Shown here piece after piece: positions 30,127 through 42,100 of a DNA stretch of 64,000 bases; positions within the stretch are counted from its first letter, which is position 1; every line of letters starts with the position of its first letter. Origin of the DNA: Salisapilia sapeloensis (lineage: Eukaryota > Oomycota > Peronosporomycetes > Peronosporales > Salisapiliaceae); NCBI GenBank assembly GCA_023334545.1, contig JAADVB010000010.1, positions 62,001 to 126,000 on the forward strand, in the 5' to 3' direction. The notes beneath the pieces are model-generated. The model saw only the letters and a program-made list of their open reading frames with translations, was not told the origin of the DNA and made no database searches. A program made the position numbers and the translations under genes.

Positions 30127-31392
30127 TTAGCGTCGACGCAATCTATCTTGTAGCATTGTCAGCGCCACGGAGATGGCTCCGCCTAGCAGCACTGCTAGAA
30201 TATCGTGCTTATTCCTCTCCACCCACTTCACTGCTCTCCGAAGTACTAGAGGTGTTCGATGAGCGCTAGCTGATCGTAAGTTCGCGAGACTCTCTAGAGA
30301 TACTTCAATCCCACTGTCAGCCAGGTAGGCGTAATGCAGTCCAGCCAAGTGCTCCACGAGACTCTCTTCAATGTCTTGCACACCTTTCGGCCGTTCCACA
30401 TTCGTCTCTCGCCCGTCCTGATGCACCAGCAACACTTGGTCAAACCTAGAGTGCAGCTCGTTGGCAACGACAACCTGCATTCCGTACTTGTTGATTGCGC
30501 TACGAGCCTTGGACTTCAAGATGTTCCAGTCGGTTTCTAGTTTAAAGGATGCGACAAAGGCCTTGGGCGCCCACTGTTGTCTTAAGACGCCAAGCAGCTT
30601 CGGTACTTGCATCAAGGAAAGATCTAGAGGTCCCTCTCGAGACTGGATCTTGTGCTCGGCCTGAGATGCCGAGGGAACGTAAAAGTCACTAACTGCAGCA
30701 GCAAGTACGAAGAGAGCGTGCTCTCCGATCGGGTGCACTTGTTCAGCAACAAGTTTTAGCAGGAAGAAGTAGTCGTCAACGGACGTGAACGGAAGGGAGA
30801 GTAAGGAATGCGAATGGATAGCACTCTTGTACTCTGCCAAAGCAGTGGTGATCTTTGTCCGAGCACTCGCCTCTGGAATCTCCAACGTCACGTTCTGATG
30901 GTGAGTAATGTCTACTTCCAAGAAATTCAACAAGTCCAGATCGACGTGGCTGGAAGTTGATTTCTATCGTTGATAGCGTGAGTTTAGACCTGTAACATGC
31001 GGAATGTTGCTTAATACCTGTAAATGACGCGCAAAAGGAGCAATGGATCCTGGTCGGTGGAGATAGACCACAGCATACCCCAATTGGAGCAAATGCCTGC
31101 ATATAAGCATGACTGCATAAGTATTTTGCTATTAATCAACATCGATGTCATACTAAACTTACTCGACGCAGGCAGCACCTCTAGATCCGGTCGAAAAGTT
31201 GTCCAAGAATCGGACAGTATTCTTCTCCAGCGGAGCTGTCGTGCCTCCGGATGTCACAATGGCCACACATTTCCCCACCACTAGCTGGTGATCGATGAAT
31301 TCATGAAGAGATTTCTTGTAAGAATCATGCCAGCTCGGAATCGGCGTTTCCTCAAAGTAGCGAGTTGTCGTGACAGCTGAATCGGCTTCCAT
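30127..31392 (-). CDS. PPCS: Phosphopantothenate-cysteine ligase with C-terminal membrane segment
   Basis: Three minus-strand exons (31392-31163, 31096-31018, 30963-30127) join to 381 residues. Diagnostic blocks are [29 protein letters not shown], then [32 protein letters not shown], and [30 protein letters not shown]. The enzyme joins 4'-phosphopantothenate to cysteine in coenzyme A synthesis. The frame is open to 31557, adding 55 poorly conserved residues, so I prefer the Met at 31392. Unusually, the protein ends in a hydrophobic stretch of about 17 residues ([18 protein letters not shown]) flanked by charged residues and a RLRRR end, which looks like a tail anchor in a membrane. PPCS enzymes are normally soluble. 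Confidence 0.9.
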
Positions 31393-31683
31393 CGACCCTC
31401 GATGGCCAAGAAGTTTTCGTTGTCGACTTTGGTTGTCAGAGCTGAGACGAGTTGTTTGGAATAAACACCGTCCATGTATACCTTGTAAAAGTACCAAAGT
31501 GTCCGGGAACATAACTATCTTTCTAACAAAAGAGAAAATTCCTTTCTTTGAGTTCATGGCATCCTCGGGAAGTCGATGCTATGCATTGCCTCGCAGTAAC
31601 TACTACTCGAGCATGATAAAATCAAGTTTCTTTCCCGGCTTTTAAAGTACAAACCATTTTTGTTTTTGCCATTTCGACGAAAG

Positions 31684-33066
31684 ATGAAGTTCGTGAGTTT
31701 GTACTACTTTCTAGCTAGCACCTTTTTGCTCGCATGCAACGGTGTCCAAGGTTCCTCGCATACTTCCGACTTGCTATGTGCCTTCAAAGAGAAGTATATT
31801 TCCGTTAGTCAAGCCAACTACTCTGGTCCGATCAATATTAGCCATCCGAATGCTCACACGATTTCCATTCAACTCAGTCGTCTCCACCTTGCGCCGGGCG
31901 AGTCGATCAGAGTCACAAACTCGCTCATAGACTATCCAAATCTCTACAAACACTACGACAACGATGAAGACGGATTCTCTACGAGTACAATCCCCGGAGA
32001 CTGGGTGCAGGTGGAATACAAGACAAATGCCACAAACAGTACGAGTAAAAGCGATGACTTTGGCTTTACCATCAGTGGCTACGTGCACGAAGACGTCCGT
32101 CTCGCCAAGGGACGAGATATATGTGGAAAGCGCGACATTCGACCGGCAAAATGCTTTGAGCAGGACGAGGTTCTCAAAAGTTTGCTTCCTGGTTCTTATC
32201 AAAGTGCCCGAGCCGTTGTCCGGATTTACATACCCCAGACACGTGAAAAGTGCACTGGATGGTTCATCGGAAGCACTTCATACATTATAACAGCCCAGCA
32301 CTGCATTAAATATCCCGAAATGCTAAAAGGAATCACAATCGAGGTAGATGGCGAGGCTGACGATTGTCACGGTGATTGCAAGCGCCCTCCGTTTTGCTAT
32401 GGCAAATTTCTGCAGACGAATAACACCAATACGCACTTTGTCGTTAGTGATGCAGCCATAGACTATACTATTATCTACCTTGAAGACAATGCCCTCAATG
32501 GCCTTAACAATGAGGCCTATCTTCAATTTCGTGACCGTGGCCCATTGTTGAATGAAGCTGTGTACATTCCTCAGCACGCAGGTGGCAAAGCAAAAGCAAT
32601 TGCAGCCTTCAGTGATGAGGATGAAAATATGAAGCCAATACCCGGTGTCATTCGAGCGACAGATCGAACTACATTGTGCGGTGGTCCGCATCAAGTCACC
32701 TACTTGCTTGACACTATGGCAGGGTCGTCCGGAGCTCCTGTCATCGGAAGTTTGGATAACAACGTCGTCGCTATACACATCTGTCATGGTTGCGACAACA
32801 GTGGCGTACGCCCAGATCTTATTCTTCGTCATTTGGAAAAGAATGACATTCGTATTCCGAATATTGTCGCTGATACTGGATCCAAGCTGGATAGATATTA
32901 CGATCTAATAGGATCATTGACAGAGCTAACGTCCAATATGTCAGCTTACCGGGTCGACCCGATGTCACCAACTGAACATTCAGGTACGCCAGCGCCGACT
33001 GCGTCTTTGAAAAGCTCTGTCAGCTCCACTAAGAACGAAGTTCTAGATATGCCGACAAAATATTGA
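31684..33066 (+). CDS. Secreted trypsin-like serine protease (S1 fold, Glu-endopeptidase-like)
   Basis: The ATG at 31684 starts a signal peptide (MKFVSLYYFLASTFLLACNG) and a 460-residue protein; an in-frame Met at 31660 is less likely. The catalytic triad is visible as His206 in ITAQHC, Asp260 in AIDYTIIYL, and Ser349 in GSSGAPVIG. This spacing and the GxSGxP serine block fit secreted S1 proteases of the glutamyl-endopeptidase (V8-like) type. Residues ~25-165 form a probable propeptide or extra N-terminal domain with N-glycosylation motifs. The C-terminal ~60 residues are Ser/Thr/Pro-rich. Such enzymes act outside the cell, possibly on host proteins; the substrate is not known. Confidence 0.85.
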   Translation: MKFVSLYYFLASTFLLACNGVQGSSHTSDLLCAFKEKYISVSQANYSGPINISHPNAHTISIQLSRLHLAPGESIRVTNSLIDYPNLYKHYDNDEDGFSTSTIPGDWVQVEYKTNATNSTSKSDDFGFTISGYVHEDVRLAKGRDICGKRDIRPAKCFEQDEVLKSLLPGSYQSARAVVRIYIPQTREKCTGWFIGSTSYIITAQHCIKYPEMLKGITIEVDGEADDCHGDCKRPPFCYGKFLQTNNTNTHFVVSDAAIDYTIIYLEDNALNGLNNEAYLQFRDRGPLLNEAVYIPQHAGGKAKAIAAFSDEDENMKPIPGVIRATDRTTLCGGPHQVTYLLDTMAGSSGAPVIGSLDNNVVAIHICHGCDNSGVRPDLILRHLEKNDIRIPNIVADTGSKLDRYYDLIGSLTELTSNMSAYRVDPMSPTEHSGTPAPTASLKSSVSSTKNEVLDMPTKY

Positions 33067-33194
33067 TTTTAAGTTGATACGTGGACCGTCAACCAGTAAT
33101 ATCTCCAATGGTTTGTAACTGCATTCATCTTGGGATTCCTCTAGCGTACAAGTGACTTAAGTGCAATGGAACACTTCTTTTCAAATACGTCAAA

Positions 33195-36100
33195 TTAAAA
33201 TCTTAATTGGTCACTTGGATCGATGCCAGACCAGCCAGTCATCTCGGTTTCGCCTAGTCTAAAGTCACCGTCCATCTCGACGCAGTTGTGGATTGCATAC
33301 TGTAGCCTTTGCCGACAGATTTCATCCGTGGTATAACTTGGTAGCTGTAGTGCAAAGAAGCACGTGTGTGACTTTGGTAGCTGAATGTCCATGTCCACTT
33401 TCTTCGCTTTTGTTTCTTCGGTCTTCTCTCTTGCTGTCTCTGACCCAGTGCTCACGGACAGCAACTGTATTTTGAACTTTTGATGGAACTGTGAGCTGTT
33501 CGTCGGTAGCCGAGCTCTTGCCCAGACGAAGCGGAGGAATGCTCGCTTATCACTGTTATCCATGTCCATCAAAACACGCCAGAAACGTTGTACTACTACA
33601 TGTTCAGCACTAAGGTCTTCATCGTACTCCGTATTCTCCTTCAGCAAGTTGATATCAATTTCATCTGACCCGCAAACGCGAGCTTCCAGCTCTGTCCAAG
33701 TGTAAAGATGAAGTGCTGTGACAGGTAGAATTGAATGAATGCCTTGCTTGATGATATTGATGACCTTGGCCATCTCGCCTTGCCGTGCTCGCAACACTGC
33801 ACTCAGGTAGTCTTTGAGATTTGCTGTTGTAACCTGAAGGTCCTCGCCTTGGTAGCAAAGCACTTTTTCACTTCCATCCGATAAACAGGTTGTAAAGAAT
33901 AGATCCATGCACATCACTTCTTCATCTAACTCGTGCTTTCTCCGAGTGCTTTGATCTGAGTCATCTGCTTCCAACTCGTCATATTCGATTGAAATGCGCT
34001 TTAGAGCTGTCCATAAAGTGTACGCAGACTGATCTGTTTCTTGCATGTCTCGAAGCACAGCTTCATCGTCTTGTTCGGCACTGCTCACGCCAACGAGCTG
34101 CCGCCACACTGCTCCTGCTAAATCCAGTCGGATGCATATACCCGTACGTAGCCCGATCGCCAGCATCTGCCCTATGAAATGGAACATTTCTCCATATAAC
34201 TGCTGAGTTTCACTCATGCGTTCGTTCCTTTCATCGCTTACTAGGCCAGCATTCAAGACAAATTTCTCTCGGTTATCTCCGACGCTATTTCTCCAATTGG
34301 GGCAGGGTAAGAAGAACGGAAGTAGGCACTTTTTCACAGACGTGTCGATCTTATCCTTCTTGCTGGTAGCGGTGTCAATGCTAGTGAGATCTAACTCTTG
34401 CAGCTCTGCAAAAAACTGAGAAAAGAACTCGCGGTAAGGTCCACCGTAGTCATCCACTCCTTCACCTTCGAACTTTACTTTGAAACTCCTCCATTGTCCG
34501 TCATCCATTGGGTGAGAATAGAGCATACGAAGGCTACGGATGGGTAAAAAGTGAAGCTGCTCGAACGTTTGGCCGACGAGAGACATCATCAAGCTTTCCA
34601 TGGTTCCAGGGTGGCATTTTGCAGTAGCAGCTTTCGGTCGATTTAGAAGAATTTGAGGCAAATCCTCTGGATAATCGTAATCGTCATCTCCATGTCGTGT
34701 CGCATGGGCGGTTTTCGTACTCAATTCGTTGAATGCATCGTGCTTGATGGTTGTGAATAAGAGCTCACGACAATTTGCCAGAAGCTGACTTGGAAGGAAG
34801 CTTGTCTTTGGATTGAAGTAATTCCATGTCAAATCAAAGTACGCTACGACGTGACTGAAGCACCAGTTAAGGTATCGAAGTAGACCAAAGCGAGACAAGA
34901 GAGCTATATCTTTTTCTGTCCATGAAGCATTTAATTTGCTGTTGTCTTCGACTTGTCGATTGGCGTTGATATCTAAAAGACTCAAGACTTCACTTGCTGA
35001 TAAGTTCCACGGAACGACTCCTTTCTTATCGCAATGCTCGTTTACAGCGTGCATCAGGCTTTCATCCTTTCCTAAGCGTCCTTGGTGCTCATTTATCGCG
35101 GTGTTGAACACTTCTAACGTGATCACGCTGGACGAATCAAAGACATTATCTACTGCGACGTGTGAATTAGCACATGCGCTCTTCTCATTTGCCTCCGTGT
35201 CATTAACTGCTTTCCTTTCTGTAATATTAGTCGCTACGATTCCGGCCTGCTCAATACTGTCTGTAGACTTTGCAGCTTTTTCATCTAAAGCTTCTGAGTT
35301 TGACGATATGGACTGCAGCTTGGATGGATGGAAGAACCACGCTCCGTCCTCTCCGTCAATATCCACCCAAAGCCGATCGTTGGCAACCCCAGCCACTCTG
35401 CCATCGCCTCGTAGTGTTTTCACTCTTTCGCCGACCTGAAATCCAAATACCTGGCAGCAAGTTTCACCGACATCCACCCACAATCCATCGCCGGACCGCG
35501 TCTTTACATATCGCTTATTTCCAAACAACCATTGCTGTGTAAATTCAAATGCAGCCTTCACAATATTCGCATTCATTACATTTGCATTCCACCGCGATTC
35601 CATCATCTCACATATGACTACACAATGCTCAATGTTATTCTCCTTTCCAACCTTCATTCGATCATCAGGATTAACATTCTCCTCATCGGTTGCATCAATA
35701 ACAAAACTCACTCGTTGGTTACGAGAATACAGAGCTACTGCTGGACATACCTCTCCAACTATGTTTTCAAATGCCGTTCCGAATATAACTCCATTCTTAG
35801 CAAACGACAATGTGCCTTTTTCACAGTCTAAATGAACGCCAATAACGTCTCCTTCCCCAAAGTGTTCACCATATGACCGTACGCGACTACGTTGATAGTA
35901 CAAGGCTTGATCTCCGATATAACCCCACGAGAACGTATCGGATCCCAAGAATGAGTCCACGTTAACTCGTTTGGAATCAGCAACACCGATGAACAGATAT
36001 GCACAACTACTTCTCTCAATTCGTACTTCCCATGTGTGACTTCCGGATGAAAACTTTTGAGCTGCACAGACTGTCTTCCAGAGCTCACTACCGGTATAAG

Positions 36101-39100
36101 AGACTGTGGATCCGTTGTCGGAGATGGTGAGCAGTGGACTACGAGCTTTTTTTCGATCAAATTGAAGGTGTCTCTCAGATAATGGACTTGCCTCGAGTGG
36201 TGGTAGAAATTGAATGCTTTGATCATACGCATCAGTAAGACAAGGGAAGTTTGATTCAGCGTCGCTTTTCCGGATGACGTAGAGTAATTCGATGTATGCT
36301 TGCAAGTACAAAGAGAAAATCGACCTGTCCTGAACGAGTTCTCGGTCGTGTCGAGCATTTGCCGCCTGAAGAACTTCTGCATACGACAGATTGCTCTCTC
36401 GAATCCAGCTTTCTACGAAGCTGCTCTCAACCTTACCACAAATGCGCAACAATTGGCTAAGCGTGTGAATCGTGATGCACTTTAGAGAAACATTTGAAGT
36501 CGATAACAATTTCTCCAGCCTCGTCAACCATTTCCGACATTGACTCGTATCCCAAACTTTCTGATCGTGACAAGCTTCGAGGAAAATGTCAAGCATCCAG
36601 ACACTGAGTTCAACGGAAGGCTGCTGCATGGCATCGACATCACATAGATCCAGCCCTCGCTGTGTCCATACATACGCTTCGTACTCCGTCCCATTCAGCG
36701 CCATCTCCAGTTCATTCAAACACATATCCATTCCGCACTCTAGTGCAGACTTTCCATCATCTTTAATGATACGCTGAAGGACACCAGACAATATGTCATA
36801 AGCGCTACTTCTAGTCGAGCAACTAGTCTCTTTATCGATCGCTGAATGAACATGGCTTGAGAACTGGTCACCTCGAAACAGTACCGCTTTGCACAGTTGA
36901 AACAACTGTACAAAATCTTCTTTCGTATGCCCGCCTTGATCTGAGTACAAGGAAAATGAATGCACCAAGGTCTTACGTGCATATAATATGACTGCCATCT
37001 TTTCAAATGTCAAAAGTTGTGCAACAAGCGTTTGCATGGACATTTGCTTCACTTCTTCGTCAAACTCCCGAAGCACTGCATGAAGAGGTAAGCTCGACTG
37101 GTCTTTCTTTTGATTTTCAAAGCGTTCTGGAGACCGAGGCTTGACCGGGCTCGTGTTGCCTGTAATCTTACGTTTCGAGCCTAATTGCGCCTCAGCCACT
37201 GTTGATCTCCACTTCGTAAAGAAGGTTGTTAAATCATTCGATCTATATCCGCCTTCCTCAAATGGGAAGTACATTTCGCCAAACGTTCTTCTTCCTGTCT
37301 CTATGTCGTGAAGTATGCCTACAGTCTGTTTGCTTTCAATCGTCGGTATACACTGTTCTGGATACGGTGTCAGTACTTGCATCGTTTTCTCATCCTTAGA
37401 CTCATCCGTATCATCGTCATCATCATTAAACATGGTGGATGCGTCCATTTCGTCTTGACCTCGCTTTTCCAGGGAAAACTGCATTCGAGTGAGATAGTCT
37501 AGATTATCTACAATCCATGCAGATGCACTCACAATATCATTTCCTGTCTGCTTTAAAGCAAGCGTACACCATTCCTCCGGAAATCCCATCATCATAAGCT
37601 CCTCTATAAATTCTGCCTGAGTCTCTTCGTCATCCATATCATCTTCGCTATCATCGGAATTGGACAAGTCATCGTCCTCACCAACGTCATCTGCGTTAGC
37701 ACTTCCATTTGAATTTCCGTCACTCTCGTTCTTAGGAAGCTCCATATCGTAGCTGGATGTATCGATTTGAAGATTTAAAGAAAATGAATGTCGATTGCCA
37801 ACCTGTTCTACCTTGAAAATTCCTGACGGGTGTAACTTTACGCTAGGTTCTTCTGTTTTGTTTAATAGACACTTGGCCAACTCGAACGACCCTTCTTCTT
37901 GTAAATCGTCTGAAATGGAAAGCAATTGAAGGTGAAGTAGACTCAGTTTGTGTTCCAATTCCGTCAATGTACAAAACTGATGCACTTGCCCTGTTTCCAA
38001 TGCAAGTTTCCACACGATGTTCCTGTAGCTTTTCAGCTCGTCTGCATTGGGGGCTGTCTTCGAATTGGAAACGGAATGAGCCAACGCTTTCATCCATAAA
38101 CGTCTTGCCTGGAGATGTGAAATAAACTTGAATGGATCATCTCCACTTTGATACTCGATGACCTCTTCTACTAAGAAATTTAGACACGACAAACCATCAG
38201 TGGCACACTTGGACGGCTGAGTCGCTTTTATCGGCACAGGGTCAAGGAGTGGATGGATGGGTTCAAGATCATCAATATTGACCCATCTACACCGAGATGC
38301 AATGGAGTCTTTGTTGTTACTACCTGACCTATGCATTTGCTGTTCGAGCGTCCTTAGTTGCTGATCAACGTTCTCACACCATCCGTTTAATTCCAAATTA
38401 CTGATGTTGCATTCTTCGTGAAGTACTATCGCTCCGATTGTACAGTCTCTAGATTGGAACCACTTTGGAAGAGGGGAGGGAGGCATGGGTGTGTCTTGGT
38501 TAGTATTCTGCACAGCTATCAACGTTGCATACTTGTCAGTGCCTGCAAGATAAACCGTCGATCCAGGTCGTAAGGTCTCCAATACAGTGTTCGCCACTGA
38601 GAGAGCTGCAACTACTTCAGCTCGTTCAACTTGACTCCTTTCAATAGTTATACCGTTGATACGATAAAAGAGTCGCTCTTGTACATTGCTTCTGTCCGAA
38701 AGCGTGTTCTGTAGGACTTGCTTAATGGCTTCACTCCATTTCGATGAAGATTTATATAGCTGCTGTAGTAAAAGTATAAGTTCCTTCGCTACCAGACTCT
38801 TCAAAGCTATCGAGCTCGAATTAGCTCGACTTGTCCATGGTAAGCTTTCATCTTTCATGTCCTCTTGATCATTATAACTTTTGAGGTAGGAGCTTAGGAA
38901 ATCGAGACTAGTGCTAGATTTCTCGTCATTAGCATCGACTGCTGTTGGGTTTAATTCACCACTTAACGAAAACCCAATTATCTGTAGGATGCTTTGAATA
39001 CAAATGGAGTCTTTACTATAAAAGCAGGCGGGGACATTTGCATAAAAGCTTTGTCGCATGGCTTTCGATGCATCTCCTGGTGTCTGTAAGGTCAAGAGGG

Positions 39101-42100
39101 ACTGTAGGGCTTTTAGTATGGTCTGTCGTACTGGAAGGGAGTTCACATGCGCAAACAGTTTCCAGAGCATCGTCGTCCACTTTGACCCTGCGTTTGAAAA
39201 GTAGGCGATTCCTTCTGAAGACGGTGCCAGTACGCTCAAAATGCATGACAAATCATACGCAACTTGGTACTGCCCTTTGCTCTTAACTATATCCTCAAGG
39301 TAGCTATTGCTTTTTTTGCCAGCACCATCGAGTATAGGCTTATATTCATCGTGAACAATTCGAACATGGATTGGCGATAGAGCCCGGTTATGAAAGCGAA
39401 AGTGATTCAGAAATCCTGTAAAGCTCTGAATATTGAACGAGTCATGACTGTCTCTTGATGACTTTGCGTCGTCGTTTTCGGACTTTCGTAAATTTGCAGA
39501 CGACAGTAGTCGACGAATTGCTCCAAAGACACTATTTTTCTCCGTCAATTCGTCAGAGTCTTTCAAAACATCGGATGGGATCCTGCCGAAGTGAAACGGT
39601 AAATCGACATTTGCTGTCGACCATGATGTAAGCAACTCTGGTGACAGAGTGAGCTGACTGTCAGGAATACCATTCACGTATAAACGAAGTTTCATGCCTT
39701 CTACGACAATACCAATGTGTATCCACATGTGCCCCATCACAGGATTTTTCGAGACAAGTCGTTCCCATATCGTGCCAGTGGTACTGATGTTTTCGGTATT
39801 TAAAGCTGACGATGGAGACCGAACTAAACCCAATTCCAAATACCACTCGGCTCCACCTTCAGGACGTAATAACAGATATGGAGATAGCTCTTGTGCATTT
39901 CCTCGAAAGAAGACGAGTCTATAATCTTCTGAAGAGTCGAAGAAATTGGTCATATTAGAAGGTGCTGGACGCTCATCGATGTAAAGCCACATTGTCATGC
40001 TAAACGTGTTCGGTTTGCATAGAGGAGCCATTGGTGGACAAGTATCTTTCTCTTCAGGACGAACTTTAGGTGCTAGTAGTTCATTGTAAGGGACTATAAA
40101 TCCTTTGCGTAACTGATGAAATTTGCAAGGACGCCGAATAAGCTCAAAGCTTCTACGAAGGGTAGGTTGAGAAGGCAAGATGGGCGGAATAGCCTCAGGC
40201 ATCGAAGGAGTTGAAGCTCGTTTTTGATCTTTTGAGCCACTTGATTCCTGCAAGGTGTCTAACATTTTCATGTAAAGTAGATCCATAACGGCATTTGGCA
40301 TTGCGTATACAGGCCTCTGTAATTTCCTGGTAGATCCGTCCCGAATCTGTTTTTGATCTGTGAACTGCAGGTAGATATGCTGGAATAGTTCCCAGGCAGT
40401 GCATTCTAGTTTATTTATTGCAGTGTTTGCCGTTAATATATCGCTTGGCACGCTCTTTTCAGACTTGGACAGCGTCTCTAGCCAGGTCTTTATGCCTTTT
40501 AATGCTTCAAGCAAGTCTGCTAATAATTCGAGTATTCCAGAGTCTGCAACAAGTACAAAAGTCTCTTCTGTAAGACGAATACTCCAGCATTGAAGCATTC
40601 GAACTAGTAATACACAAGCATGTGGGATGGAAGCAGGTGTCTCTGCTTCCCGAAGAGTCTTCATTTCTGACCGTATGCACTCTACTACGTAACAGAGTAG
40701 ATCGAAGAGTGCATTTCTATGTAACTCCGCAAAGAATAAGCTCCCATCCTCCACGTAGAGGGCATCCACACTCGGGATGTAAACGGAGAATAGGTATGTC
40801 ACAACTTGCTCGTAAATGTCTAGCCGCACCGATTTATGTCGTGGTAATCGCATCAACTCAATCAAATGTTGTATTCCTTGAACTGAACAGCTCCTTCGAC
40901 GCAAAGGATCCACGAGAACAGAGTTTAGAAAAGAAGGACTACTTGCGTCGGCATCACTGACAGCAAAGGCTAAGATAGCATTGTCTACGTTAACAGTGGA
41001 TACAGGATAGCGTATGAACGATTTCCAACGCGTCAGTACGTGTACCAAGGTACGCACTATTTTCCAACGAGAATTTGGATATGCGAATAGGAATGGTAAC
41101 TCATTATCCGTGTACGTTGCGCACATATGATACTTGACGCTTCCTTCCTGACTCGTAGCGTAGCCATTGCCAGTACAGCTTATATACCCTGAATCAAAAG
41201 GTGCGACATACCCACCATCTAGTTCATTACAGCGATGCTCATCAGCGTCGCGATTCTCAAGTAAGCTGAGAAGTATACAACGTTTCATAACTTGTTCCTT
41301 CATCTTGAAGACCTGGTCATTAACTAAACTAGACAATTGGCTAAAGTCTCCGTTGTTCTTGATCTCAGTAGCCTGAGACGCAACAGTGCGACGAAGCGAT
41401 GCCACTGTCTTCCACAAATGCAAAAAAGCTTTTGGACATTGACCGGGAATCGGTAGTCCAGCATCACTTCGCCCCAAGACAAAGTGCATGCACTGAGCAA
41501 CGAGGTCAGTGTGTACTACGAGAGCAGCAAACATCGCGTTCTCCAATTTGCAGTCCACACTAATGCAATCCACTGAAGAGTTCAAAGTCGTTCGAGCGAG
41601 CATTCGATAGCTTAAATTTGTCCGACTGTATTCGCGTCGAACCCAGTCGCAAACTCGGGCAGCAGCCGCACAGCAATGTGGTCCAGCCAATTCACTACCT
41701 TTCCTATGTTCTCCACTCAGGCACAGTAAGAACTGCGTAGTGGAACTATGATTGAACACGTCTGCATAAGTGTCCACATTGACGAATGGAAAGTTCGAAG
41801 CCCCATGTTTCCATACGTGTGTACCTGTCGTAATGAACCGCGGAGGCGGAACGACTAATTTCATCGACTGAACATGCGCTTCCCAAGATGTAGACGTACA
41901 TTCGTAAAGGTCTTGAAAAGTAGCGTGAACAACTTCCTGCGAAAAATTACATCCTGGAAGACTGTTTCGTAAAAATTCGGATTGTATACCTCCTCTTAGG
42001 AGCTGCTTCGAATTCGCTAACACGCTTCCATAAATGCTATCTGCGTTCGCATCTTTGGCATGAAGCGGATCGCCTTGCATTATTGTGATGGCACAATTTG

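Noticed and set aside
31684-33066. Reading the secreted protease as an inactive homologue
   Set aside because: His206, Asp260 and Ser349 are all present in proper context, so it is probably active.
34936-36382. Several antisense frames of 90-184 codons inside the HECT gene
   Set aside because: They lie opposite or out of frame with the SPRY domain code and show no independent features.
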